Positions 8,612 to 17,257 of a DNA stretch of 64,000 nt are shown here, piece by piece. A model generated the notes under the pieces. The model was given only the letters and a program-made list of their open reading frames with translations, was not told where the DNA came from and did no database searches. The DNA is from ATZT02 sp038145175 (GTDB taxonomy: Bacteria; Actinomycetota; Actinomycetes; S36-B12; UBA5976), in the NCBI GenBank assembly GCA_038145175.1, contig JAYQPE010000002.1, forward strand, positions 1 through 64,000. Direction: 5' to 3'. The translations under genes and the position numbers were made by a program. How positions within the stretch are numbered: the first letter of the stretch is position 1; every line of letters starts with the position of its first letter.

Positions 8612-9835
8612 TTAACTACCAACCTTAATTCCATTTTGATTTTTTTGCATGAACTCATATACATATTTAGCAAAAGAAAGTGAACATGTCCATGCCGGAG
8701 AAACTGCATTCAAGACATGGGTAGAGTTTTTATCACCTTCGAGCACAAAATCCATTTCTAGTTTGTTTTGAGAAGTATCAAAAAGTTGAGCACGTATACC
8801 TGCTTTTCCACGAACATTAAAGTCGTCAACATTAATTCCTTCAGCTAAAAGAGAAGCTTGTTTAATTAAATATTTTCTAGAATATTTTGGTAATTCTTGT
8901 TTTAGTAATTCAAAAAAATCATGATGCGGAGAAAAAGCCATCTTTGGTAAATCTGTAGCCACTTGTAATAATTCTTGACTTCTAAAATTTTTTAACAAGC
9001 GATAATTTTCTCTCCATAAAGCAGGAATTGCAGTTGGTCCAACTTTTACCTTGCCTTCATCGGTAACAGTTAAATGAACTCCTAAAAATGGATTTCTTGG
9101 ATCTGGCACAGGATAAATGTGTCTCGTTAATTTATTGGTTTGGTTTGGGGCATACCAATAAAGTCCTTTGAAAGGAAGCATTCGATATTTATGCCCAAAG
9201 CCAAATTTATGGGCAACTTTATCTGCATAAAGTCCCGCGGTATTAATAATGTGATTGGCCGCAATTTTGTGGTTTTGGATAAAAACTTCACCGTTTTCCA
9301 CTTTGGTAAAAGTTTTACCTAACATCATTTGCCCACCAAGTGTAATAAAGGATTTCTCCATGGCTTTAATAACTTTTGCAGGACTTGCCGAACCAGTGTT
9401 TGGTGACCAAAGTGCTTTATGGAAAGTTTTTGCTCTTGGTTCTAATTCTTTTAATTGGTTTTTATCAATTATTTCGATTTCTACACCATTTGTAATACCG
9501 CGATTATATAAGTCTTTTAAGCGATCTTCTTCTTGTTCATTTTTGGTAACAACTACTTTGCCAGCATTTTTAACTTCCACGTCATTTTCTTTACAAAATT
9601 CTCTAAGTAATTTATTTCCATCTCTGGTTAATTTTGCTTTTAAAGAATCTGGGGAGTAATAAAAACCTGCATGTAATACGCCACTATTTCTACCAGAAGC
9701 ATGAAGTCCTACTTCTTTTTCTTTATCAATCACAATTACTGAAGCATTTTTTTGATTCAATAAAATTTCTCTTGCAATACTTAATCCAATAATTCCTGCT
9801 CCAATGATTAAGTAATCGAAAGAATTACTTTTCAT
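8612..9835 (-). CDS. lhgO: L-2-hydroxyglutarate oxidase/dehydrogenase (FAD)
   Basis: 407 residues. Oxidises L-2-hydroxyglutarate, a side product of several dehydrogenases, back to 2-oxoglutarate, usually passing electrons to the quinone pool or oxygen. Seen: FAD Rossmann motif YLIIGAGIIGLSIAREIL at the N-terminus, then EVGLHASGRNSGVLHAGFYYSPDSLKAKL, which is diagnostic of the LhgO family, and a C-terminal HVLNAVSPAWTCSLSFAKYV. Length is normal. It sits inside the formate dehydrogenase operon: its start overlaps the end of fdsG by 4 nt (ATGA) and its stop touches the fdsB start. This interrupts the usual fdsG-fdsB pairing without breaking the operon. Confidence 0.92.
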   Translation of the reverse strand: MKSNSFDYLIIGAGIIGLSIAREILLNQKNASVIVIDKEKEVGLHASGRNSGVLHAGFYYSPDSLKAKLTRDGNKLLREFCKENDVEVKNAGKVVVTKNEQEEDRLKDLYNRGITNGVEIEIIDKNQLKELEPRAKTFHKALWSPNTGSASPAKVIKAMEKSFITLGGQMMLGKTFTKVENGEVFIQNHKIAANHIINTAGLYADKVAHKFGFGHKYRMLPFKGLYWYAPNQTNKLTRHIYPVPDPRNPFLGVHLTVTDEGKVKVGPTAIPALWRENYRLLKNFRSQELLQVATDLPKMAFSPHHDFFELLKQELPKYSRKYLIKQASLLAEGINVDDFNVRGKAGIRAQLFDTSQNKLEMDFVLEGDKNSTHVLNAVSPAWTCSLSFAKYVYEFMQKNQNGIKVGS

Positions 9836-10326
9836 AAATATTCTTTCTTTTTCTTTTCAACTTCTTTCAAAACTTTTTCACCAGTTGCTCTACCAATTAA
9901 TTTATGATCAACCATTACTGCTGGACCAAGAGCACAATTTCCTAAACAAAAAACTTGATTTAATTGAACTGTTTCATCAATAGATTGAGAATGCATTTTA
10001 GTATTAAGTGCTTGGGAGACATCATTAACTAATTTTCGTGAACCCAATGATTGACATGCTTCTGCTACACAAACTTTTACATCAATTAATGCAGAAGGTG
10101 TGGTTCTAAAGTCTGTGTAATAAGTTAAAACGCCATGAACTTCAGCAATTGAAACATTGCAAACTTGCGCAATAATTTCTACAGCGTCTCTATCTACATA
10201 ACCAAATTCATCTTGAATTTTTTGCAAAGCTAATAAAATTGGACCCTCGACACGCGCAAAGGGTTGAACCAGTTTTGAAGCTTCTTCTTTATTAAAAGTT
10301 TTAAATCGAGTCTTTGAATTCCCCAC
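9832..10326 (-). CDS. fdsG: NAD-dependent formate dehydrogenase, gamma subunit (NuoE-like)
   Basis: 164 residues from a GTG start. Thioredoxin-like [2Fe-2S] subunit, homologous to NuoE, working with the beta subunit. Cluster cysteines are Cys86 and Cys91 (CVAEAC) and Cys127 and Cys131 (CLGNC), the standard spacing. The helical N-terminal part includes PFARVEGPILLALQKIQDEFGYV. First gene of the fds operon. An in-frame TAA lies 24 nt upstream, so GTG at 10326 is the first good start. No Shine-Dalgarno sits at normal distance; an AAGGAG is present about 30 nt upstream inside an inverted repeat described separately. Confidence 0.94.
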   Translation of the reverse strand: MGNSKTRFKTFNKEEASKLVQPFARVEGPILLALQKIQDEFGYVDRDAVEIIAQVCNVSIAEVHGVLTYYTDFRTTPSALIDVKVCVAEACQSLGSRKLVNDVSQALNTKMHSQSIDETVQLNQVFCLGNCALGPAVMVDHKLIGRATGEKVLKEVEKKKKEYL

Positions 10327-10328
10327 AG

Positions 10329-10363
10329 AATAAAGAGTATTCCACCCTTAAATACTCCTTATT
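10329..10363. promoter_or_regulatory. 13-bp inverted repeat upstream of fdsG
   Basis: Arms AATAAAGAGTATT (10329-10341) and AATACTCCTTATT (10351-10363) pair at 12 of 13 positions around a 9-nt spacer. The left arm begins 3 nt outside the fdsG start codon. It may be a repressor operator over the fds promoter, or an RNA hairpin in the fds leader that buries the AAGGAG on the minus strand. An overlapping smaller dyad (CTTATT at 10358-10363 with AATAAG at 10372-10377) would be mutually exclusive with it. Confidence 0.5.
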
Positions 10364-10396
10364 TATGCGTGAATAAGACCCCAAGGGGAGGGCTAT

Positions 10397-10419
10397 ACAT
10401 ATTTATTAGGCAAATATGT
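10397..10419. promoter_or_regulatory. 8-bp inverted repeat upstream of hppA
   Basis: Perfect dyad ACATATTT / AAATATGT with a 7-nt spacer, 40 nt before the hppA start. A CCCCAAGGGG palindrome lies just upstream at 10379-10388. The placement suits a transcription-factor site or a leader hairpin for hppA; the protein involved is unknown. Confidence 0.35.
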
Positions 10420-10458
10420 GTCTAAACTCGCGCGAAGGAAGAAAAACAAGGAGAAAAC

Positions 10459-12774
10459 GTGTCCCACACACTAATTGCATCAGGCGCCAGCGACGTCGCC
10501 TTGAGCTCATCAGGTCAAAACCTGGTCACAATCGTTGCAGTAATTGCAGTGGCAGCATTGCTAGTTGCAGGTTATTTAGTTAGAGAAGTTTTAGCAGCAT
10601 CTGAAGGCACAGACAGCATGAAAAAAATTGCTGAAGCTGTTCAAGAAGGAGCTTCTGCTTATTTAAATAGACAATTTAAAACTTTAAGTATTTTCGTCGT
10701 ATTAGTTTTCTTTGTTTTGTTTGCACTTCCAGCAAACTCAGGCAGTGAACGCTTAGGTCGTTCAATTTTCTTTTTAGTCGGAGCAGCTTTTTCTGCACTA
10801 ACTGGTTATTTCGGAATGTGGCTAGCAGTTAGAGGAAACGTTCGCGTTGCTAATGCCGCAAGAGAAGGTAACGAAAAATTTGCAACCAGAATTGCATTTA
10901 GAACTGGTGGCGTTGTGGGAATGACAACAATTGGTTTGGGACTTTTAGGTGCCTCAATTGTGGTTTTGGTTTATTCAGGTGAAGCCCCAAGAGTTTTAGA
11001 AGGTTTTGGATTTGGTGCAGCTTTACTTGCAATGTTTATGCGCGTGGGTGGCGGAATCTTTACTAAGGCTGCAGATGTGGGTGCAGATTTAGTTGGAAAA
11101 GTTGAACAAGGAATTCCAGAAGATGATGCAAGAAACGCAGCAACTATTGCTGACAACGTTGGTGACAACGTTGGTGATTGCGCAGGTATGGCAGCAGATT
11201 TATTTGAATCTTATGCAGTAACACTTGTGGCAGCACTTATTTTAGGTAAAGCAGCACTTGGTTCATTAGGTTTAGCTTTCCCATTAATTATTCCTGCAAT
11301 TGGTGTAGTTACTGCAGTTATTGGAATTTTTGCAGTTGCACCAAGAAGTGGTGATAAATCTGCAATGTCTGCAATAAATAGAGGATTCTTTATTTCAGCT
11401 ATTGCTTCTGCAATATTGGTCGCAATTGCTTCTTATCAATTCTTGCCAGCATCACTTGCAGAATTAGCAGATGCTGATTTAGTTGCTGCAAAACTTGGTT
11501 TAGATGCAGCACAAATGGCAGCATTTAATCCACGCACTATGGCAATCGGTGCAGTGGTTATAGGAATTGTTTTAGCAGCATTGATTCAATTACTAACTGG
11601 TTATTTCACTGAAACAAATAGAACACCAGTTGACACAGTTGCAGCAACAGCTTTAACAGGACCAGCCACAGTTATTTTGTCAGGTATTTCTGTTGGTTTG
11701 GAATCAGCTGTTTATTCCGCATTACTAATTGGTGCTGCAGTATTTGGTGCTTATTCTTTAGGTGCGGGATCAATTACTCTTTCACTTTTTGCAATTGCTT
11801 TAGCTGGAACAGGTTTATTAACCACAGTTGGCGTAATTGTGGCAATGGATACCTTCGGACCAGTTTCAGATAATGCTCAAGGCATTGCTGAAATGAGTGG
11901 AGATGTACATGGAAACGGTGCAGTAATCCTTACATCTTTAGATGCAGTTGGAAATACTACAAAAGCAATTACTAAAGGTATTGCAATTGCAACAGCAGTA
12001 TTAGCTGCAACCGCATTGTTTGGTTCATATCGTGATGCAATTACTGAAGCTGCATCTTTAGCAGGTGTTACTGCTTCAAACATTGGTGAATACGCAGGAG
12101 TTCTTGATATTTCTAATCCAAAGAATTTGGTTGGATTGATTATCGGTGCAGCAGTTGTGTTCTTATTCTCAGGACTTGCAATAAATGCAGTTGGAAGAGC
12201 TGCAGGTGCAGTTGTGTTTGAAGTAAGAAGACAATTCCGTGAAAATCCAGGAATTATGACTGGTCAAACAAAACCAGAATATTATCGCGTTGTTGATATT
12301 TGTACTAAAGATTCATTACGTGAATTAGCAACACCAGGTTTACTTGCTGTGATGTCACCAATTGCAGTTGGTTTTGGTTTAGGTGTTGGAGCACTAGGTG
12401 CATTTTTAGCTGGTGCAATCGGTGCAGGAACTTTGATGGCGGTGTTCTTAGCAAACGCAGGTGGTGCTTGGGATAACGCTAAGAAATTTGTGGAAGATGG
12501 ACATCATGGTGGCAAAGGATCTGAAGCACATGCTGCAACAGTTATCGGTGACACTGTGGGAGATCCATTTAAAGACACAGCAGGTCCTGCGCTTAATCCA
12601 TTGCTAAAAGTAATGAATTTAGTGGCCCTTTTAGCAGCTCCTGCAGTGGTACAACTTTCTGTTGGATCATCTGCAAACTCCACATTCCGTATCGCTTTGG
12701 CAATCGGAGCAACATTAATTATTGTTGCTGCAGTTTGGTGGTCAAAACGTAAAAGTGTTGCAGTTGCAGCATAA
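10459..12774 (+). CDS. hppA: Membrane-bound proton-translocating pyrophosphatase, K+-independent type
   Basis: 771 residues from GTG, preceded by AAGGAGA at good spacing. Integral membrane protein with about 16 membrane segments that couples PPi hydrolysis to ion export. Substrate-site motifs are present: GGGIFTKAADVGADLVGKVEQGIPEDDARNAATIADNVGDNVGDCAG and the C-terminal GDTVGDPFKDTAGPALNPLLK. The motif at 498-503 reads GNTTKA; lysine at that position (Lys502) marks the K+-independent, H+-pumping class, whereas K+-dependent enzymes carry alanine. No soluble pyrophosphatase gene lies next to hpt/ftsH or elsewhere in the window. Divergent from the fds operon. Confidence 0.95.
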   Translation: MSHTLIASGASDVALSSSGQNLVTIVAVIAVAALLVAGYLVREVLAASEGTDSMKKIAEAVQEGASAYLNRQFKTLSIFVVLVFFVLFALPANSGSERLGRSIFFLVGAAFSALTGYFGMWLAVRGNVRVANAAREGNEKFATRIAFRTGGVVGMTTIGLGLLGASIVVLVYSGEAPRVLEGFGFGAALLAMFMRVGGGIFTKAADVGADLVGKVEQGIPEDDARNAATIADNVGDNVGDCAGMAADLFESYAVTLVAALILGKAALGSLGLAFPLIIPAIGVVTAVIGIFAVAPRSGDKSAMSAINRGFFISAIASAILVAIASYQFLPASLAELADADLVAAKLGLDAAQMAAFNPRTMAIGAVVIGIVLAALIQLLTGYFTETNRTPVDTVAATALTGPATVILSGISVGLESAVYSALLIGAAVFGAYSLGAGSITLSLFAIALAGTGLLTTVGVIVAMDTFGPVSDNAQGIAEMSGDVHGNGAVILTSLDAVGNTTKAITKGIAIATAVLAATALFGSYRDAITEAASLAGVTASNIGEYAGVLDISNPKNLVGLIIGAAVVFLFSGLAINAVGRAAGAVVFEVRRQFRENPGIMTGQTKPEYYRVVDICTKDSLRELATPGLLAVMSPIAVGFGLGVGALGAFLAGAIGAGTLMAVFLANAGGAWDNAKKFVEDGHHGGKGSEAHAATVIGDTVGDPFKDTAGPALNPLLKVMNLVALLAAPAVVQLSVGSSANSTFRIALAIGATLIIVAAVWWSKRKSVAVAA

Positions 12775-12792
12775 ATAATATTAAGCGAGAAG

Positions 12793-15453
12793 ATGGCTGA
12801 CACCCAAGTAAAAAAACTAGTAATAGTTGAATCCCCTGCGAAAGCAAAAACTATTGAAAAATACTTGGGTGAGGGCTTTGTAGTACAAGCAAGTGTTGGT
12901 CACATTAGAGATTTACCTCAAAGAGCAGCTGAAGTTCCAAAAGAATTTAAAAAAAATAAATGGGCTTCTTTAGGTATTGATATTGAAAATGATTTTGAAC
13001 CACTTTATGTTGTTGATTCAGCAAAACAATCAAGAGTAAACGATTTAAAAAAAGAATTAAAAGAAGCAGATGAATTAATTCTTGCAACAGATGAAGACCG
13101 TGAAGGTGAAGCAATTGCTTGGCATTTACTAGAAGTATTAAGACCAAAAGTTCCTGTAAAAAGAATGGTCTTTAACGAAATCACTAAAGAAGCAATTCAA
13201 AATGCAGTAAATAACACAAGAGATATTGATCAAAATTTAGTTGATGCACAAGAGTCAAGAAGATTAATTGATCGTTTATATGGTTATCAAGTTTCACCAA
13301 TTTTATGGAAAAAAGTTGGACGTGGACTTTCTGCAGGAAGAGTGCAATCAGTTGCCGTAAGACTTGTTGTTGAAAAGGAAAGAGAAAGAATTGCATTTAA
13401 AGCTGCTGACTATTGGGATATAGATGCCGTTTTTGATCCAGGTTCATTTGAAGCAAAACTATTTTCTGTAGATGGTAAAAGAATTGCTCAAGGTCAAGAT
13501 TTTGATGACTTAGGAAAATTAACAAAATCAGATGTGGTGTTATTAACCGAAAATGATGTGGTAGAAATTGTAACTGGATTAAAAGATGCAAAATTTGAAG
13601 TAACAGATGTAAGTTCTAGACCATATTCCAGAAAGCCAGAAGCACCATTTATGACTTCTACTTTGCAAAGAGAAGCAAGTAATAAATATGGCTGGTCAGC
13701 AAAAAGAACTATGAGAACAGCTCAAGGTTTATATGAGCGTGGATTTATCACTTATATGCGTACAGATTCCACAACCCTGTCTGAAAATGCTTTGAATGCA
13801 GCTCGCTCCCAAGCAAGAGAATTGTTTGGTGCAGATCATGTTTCCAGTGAACCAAGAAGATATGAAAGAAAAGTAAAAAACGCTCAAGAAGCTCACGAAG
13901 CAGTACGTCCTGCAGGAGATGTATTTAAAACACCTGCTGAATTATCAAGTGAATTAAAAAGTGATGACTTTACTTTGTACGAAATGATTTGGCGAAGAAC
14001 TGTGGCATCACAAATGGTTGATGCAAAAGGAACAACAAGTACCGTAAAAATTAGTGGAAAAACAAATTCTGGAAAAGTTATTGAATTTTCTGCATCAGGA
14101 ACAGTAATTGAATTTTTAGGTTATAAAGCTGCTTATGAAAGTGGCGAAACAGATGAAGCAGATGAAGCGGAAGAAAAAAGATTACCTAGTTTAAAAAAAT
14201 CTGATGTGATAACAGCTAAAGAAATAAAACCAACAGGGCATCAAACAACACCACCTGCAAGATTTACAGAAGCATCTTTAGTTAAAGAATTAGAAGCACG
14301 AGGAATTGGTAGACCTTCAACTTATGCAAGTATTTTAGGAACAATTGTTGATCGCGGATACATTTTAAGAAAAGGAAGAGCTTTAGTTCCATCATGGACA
14401 GCTTTTGCAGTCATTAGATTGTTAGAAGAATTTTTTACAAATCTTGTCGATTATGCATTCACAGCTCGAATGGAAGAAGAATTAGATTTAGTGGCTGCAG
14501 GACAATTACAAAGATCACAAGCTTTAAGAGATTTTTATTTTGGTCCAGAAGATTCTTCAGCAAAAGGTTTAGTAACACTTTTAGAACAACTTCCAGATAT
14601 TGACGCACGAGGAAATTCAACATTTGAAGTGGCTGATTCAGGTATTAGTGTGCGCGTTGGAAAATATGGTCCTTATTTAGAACGAGGTGAAGAAAGAGCA
14701 TCAATTCCACCAGATGTCGCACCAGATGAATTAACTCCAGAAAAAGCGTTAGCAATCTTGACAGCACCTTCAACTGATCGAGAATTAGGAGTTCATCCTG
14801 AAACAGGATTGACCATCATGGTTAAAACTGGCAGATATGGCCCATATTTCACAGAAGTTTTACCAGAAGATTCAACAGAAAAACCAAGAACTGCTTCATT
14901 ATTAAAATCTATGGAACCAACTTCCGTCACCTTGGATGATGCTTTAAAACTTTTTGCATTACCTAGAGTTATTGGAATTGATCCAAGTGACAATTTAGAA
15001 ATCACCGCCCAAAATGGTCGATACGGTCCATACATGACTAAAGGAAAAGATTCTAGAAGTTTAGATACTGAAGAACAAATTTTTACTATTAATTTAGAAG
15101 AAGCTTTAGCAAAATATGCATTACCAAAAACAAGAAGAGGAGCCGTTGTTAAACCTCCACTTCGAGAAGTTGGGCTTGATCCTTCCACTCAATTAATGAT
15201 GGTTATTAAAGAAGGAAGATTTGGTCCTTATGTCACAGATGGTGAAACAAATGCATCGTTAAGAGTTGGTGATGATATTCCAACTATGAGTATTGAAAGA
15301 GCATCAGAATTATTATCAGATAGAAGAGCAAGAGGACCTGTTGAAAAGAAAAAAAGAAAAACTGTTAAAAAAACTACCGCTAAAAAATCATCAAAGAAAA
15401 AATCTAAAGAAGCCAAAGTAGAAGAAAATACTAATGACGAAGTCAGTGTCTAA
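12793..15453 (+). CDS. topA: DNA topoisomerase I (type IA)
   Basis: 886 residues. Relaxes negative supercoils. N-terminal Toprim domain (VIVESPAKAKTIEKYLG, then ATDEDREGEAIAWHLL); catalytic Tyr321 in GFITYMRTDS; PPARFTEASLVKELEARGIGRPSTYASI in the core. The C-terminus has several repeats of the form GRYGPYxT (from about residue 630), as in actinobacterial TopA that lacks zinc fingers, and ends in a lysine-rich tail (KKKRKTVKKTTAKKSSKKKS) that in mycobacteria aids strand passage. It overlaps tmk by 20 nt. topA-tmk-holB is a conserved actinobacterial order. Confidence 0.97.
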   Translation: MADTQVKKLVIVESPAKAKTIEKYLGEGFVVQASVGHIRDLPQRAAEVPKEFKKNKWASLGIDIENDFEPLYVVDSAKQSRVNDLKKELKEADELILATDEDREGEAIAWHLLEVLRPKVPVKRMVFNEITKEAIQNAVNNTRDIDQNLVDAQESRRLIDRLYGYQVSPILWKKVGRGLSAGRVQSVAVRLVVEKERERIAFKAADYWDIDAVFDPGSFEAKLFSVDGKRIAQGQDFDDLGKLTKSDVVLLTENDVVEIVTGLKDAKFEVTDVSSRPYSRKPEAPFMTSTLQREASNKYGWSAKRTMRTAQGLYERGFITYMRTDSTTLSENALNAARSQARELFGADHVSSEPRRYERKVKNAQEAHEAVRPAGDVFKTPAELSSELKSDDFTLYEMIWRRTVASQMVDAKGTTSTVKISGKTNSGKVIEFSASGTVIEFLGYKAAYESGETDEADEAEEKRLPSLKKSDVITAKEIKPTGHQTTPPARFTEASLVKELEARGIGRPSTYASILGTIVDRGYILRKGRALVPSWTAFAVIRLLEEFFTNLVDYAFTARMEEELDLVAAGQLQRSQALRDFYFGPEDSSAKGLVTLLEQLPDIDARGNSTFEVADSGISVRVGKYGPYLERGEERASIPPDVAPDELTPEKALAILTAPSTDRELGVHPETGLTIMVKTGRYGPYFTEVLPEDSTEKPRTASLLKSMEPTSVTLDDALKLFALPRVIGIDPSDNLEITAQNGRYGPYMTKGKDSRSLDTEEQIFTINLEEALAKYALPKTRRGAVVKPPLREVGLDPSTQLMMVIKEGRFGPYVTDGETNASLRVGDDIPTMSIERASELLSDRRARGPVEKKKRKTVKKTTAKKSSKKKSKEAKVEENTNDEVSV

Positions 15454-16069
15454 CTATCCTGGCTTTTTCATTGTTTTTGAAGGTGGCGATGGAGCCGGTA
15501 AGTCAACTCAAGTAAAAAAACTTGAACAAAGTTTAAAAGATTTAAATGAAACAGTAATTTTGAGTAGAGAACCAGGCGGCACTGCCCTTGGATTAAAAAT
15601 TCGAGAAATTCTATTAGATCAAACTGAATACGAAGTTACCCCTCGAATGGAAGCCCTTCTTTTTGCAGCGGATAGATCAATCAACATGAGTCAAGTTATT
15701 AAACCTGCATTAGAAAAAGGTTATGTAGTAATTGCTGATCGACATATTGATTCATCAATTGCTTATCAAGGAATTGCCAGAGGTTTAGGGGAACAAACCA
15801 TTGAAGATATTTCAAGATGGGCAGTTCAAGGAGTCGTACCAGATTTAACAATTGTTTTAGATGTAACTACAGAAACTGGACAGTCTAGATTAAAACAAAA
15901 AGATCGACTTGATAGAGAATCAGAAGATTTTCATAATAAAGTAAATAAAGCTTATCTTGATTTAGCCAAGAAAGATCCTGCAAGATATGTAGTTATTGAT
16001 GCCTCTAAACCAGTTGAAGAAATAGCAAAGCTAGTTTTGGATGCATTTTTAGTGAAAAGAAAAAAATAA
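15434..16069 (+). CDS. tmk: Thymidylate kinase
   Basis: 211 residues. Phosphorylates dTMP to dTDP. P-loop GGDGAGKST at 17-25, the REPGGT motif, and the DRHIDSSIAYQG substrate region are visible. The ATG lies 20 nt inside the end of topA, in another frame, which implies coupled translation. A lid-region arginine/lysine run follows (RLKQKDRLDRE). Directly followed by holB with no gap. Confidence 0.96.
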   Translation: MTKSVSNYPGFFIVFEGGDGAGKSTQVKKLEQSLKDLNETVILSREPGGTALGLKIREILLDQTEYEVTPRMEALLFAADRSINMSQVIKPALEKGYVVIADRHIDSSIAYQGIARGLGEQTIEDISRWAVQGVVPDLTIVLDVTTETGQSRLKQKDRLDRESEDFHNKVNKAYLDLAKKDPARYVVIDASKPVEEIAKLVLDAFLVKRKK

Positions 16070-17236
16070 ATGTGGCAAGAATTAATTGGTCAAGAATTTA
16101 GTGTTAAAGCATTAAAGCAAGCAGCAAGTGATGCTAAAAGTTCAATAACAAATAAAGTCTTACCTGGATTTTCCCAAAGCTGGTTAATAACAGGTCCACC
16201 TGGAAGTGGCAGATCAACTGCGGCAAGATTGTTTGCAGCAACTTTGCAATGTGAAGAAAATGGTTGCGGAAAATGTGTTTCTTGTATTTCAGTAAATAAA
16301 GGTACACATCCTGATGTGCACGTAATAACTCCGCAAGGATTAAGTTATGGAGTTTCTGATACTAGAAATTTAGTTAGAGAATCAAGCATGATGCCAAGTT
16401 TGGGTCAATGGAACATAATAATTTTAGAAGATGCAGATCGTTTAACTACTGAAGCTGGAAATGCTTTATTAAAAGCAATTGAAGAACCTGCCAAATTTAC
16501 GATGTGGATTCTTTGTGCACCTTCAAGTAAAGATGTTTTAATTACTATCAAATCAAGATGTAGAGTTGTTAGTTTAAGAACTCCGCCAGCAGAAGAAATA
16601 GCTGAATTATTAATTTCAAGAGATAAAATTGACAAAGCAACTGCATATTTTGCAGCTCATGCATCTTTAGGTCATGTGGGAAGAGCAAAACTACTTGCTA
16701 CAAATGAAAGAGTTAAACAAAGAAGAACCCAAGTTTTACAAGTTCCATTTGAATTAAAAGACTTACCATCTTGTTTTCAAGCAGCACAAAAAATAGTGGA
16801 TGCCGCAAATGAGGATGCAGAAGATGAAACAAATGAAATTGATGAAAAAGAATTAGATTCTTTGATGAAAGCCTACGGGGAAGGAGCCGTTGGAGTTACT
16901 CAAAAAAAGATTGAAAGATTATCAAGTGGAGCAAGAAAAGAGCTAGAACAAGATCAAAAAAAGAGAAGTAAAAGAATCACCAGAGATCGACTAGATCTAA
17001 CTTTGCAAGAATTAGCTGCCTTTTATAGAGATGTTTTAGTTGTGCAAACTGGTGCTGAAATTGAACTTTTCCACACAGAAATGAAAGCTTCTATTAAAAA
17101 AATGGCTGATTCAAGCAACCTAAATTCAACGATAAAGAAATTAGAGACCGTCGAAGCAACCAGAAGAATGCTACCAAGTGAAGCAGCACCACTTCTGGTT
17201 CTAGAAGCAATGACCGTCTCGCTTGCTAGAGCTTAA
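16070..17236 (+). CDS. holB: DNA polymerase III delta' subunit
   Basis: 388 residues. Clamp-loader subunit. The Walker A equivalent at 42-50 reads GPPGSGRST, with arginine in place of the catalytic lysine, as is usual for the non-ATPase delta' of actinobacteria. A four-cysteine zinc module follows (CEENGCGKCVSC). The segment ILEDADRLTTEAGNALLKAIEEP replaces the DEAD-type Walker B and sensor region. The C-terminal part is helical and charged. Start is directly after the tmk stop. Confidence 0.95.
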   Translation: MWQELIGQEFSVKALKQAASDAKSSITNKVLPGFSQSWLITGPPGSGRSTAARLFAATLQCEENGCGKCVSCISVNKGTHPDVHVITPQGLSYGVSDTRNLVRESSMMPSLGQWNIIILEDADRLTTEAGNALLKAIEEPAKFTMWILCAPSSKDVLITIKSRCRVVSLRTPPAEEIAELLISRDKIDKATAYFAAHASLGHVGRAKLLATNERVKQRRTQVLQVPFELKDLPSCFQAAQKIVDAANEDAEDETNEIDEKELDSLMKAYGEGAVGVTQKKIERLSSGARKELEQDQKKRSKRITRDRLDLTLQELAAFYRDVLVVQTGAEIELFHTEMKASIKKMADSSNLNSTIKKLETVEATRRMLPSEAAPLLVLEAMTVSLARA

Positions 17237-17257
17237 TTTAAAGTAGTATCAAAATTA

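Noticed and set aside
10379..10388. CCCCAAGGGG as an intrinsic terminator
   Set aside because: The loop would be only two bases and no T-run follows on either strand.
12504..12803. 99-codon minus-strand open frame inside hppA
   Set aside because: Shadow of the hppA reading frame; composition has the Ala/Pro/Ser bias of a reverse-frame translation and no ribosome site.
14793..15188. 131-codon minus-strand open frame inside topA
   Set aside because: Mirrors the GRYGPY repeats of topA in reverse; not an independent gene.
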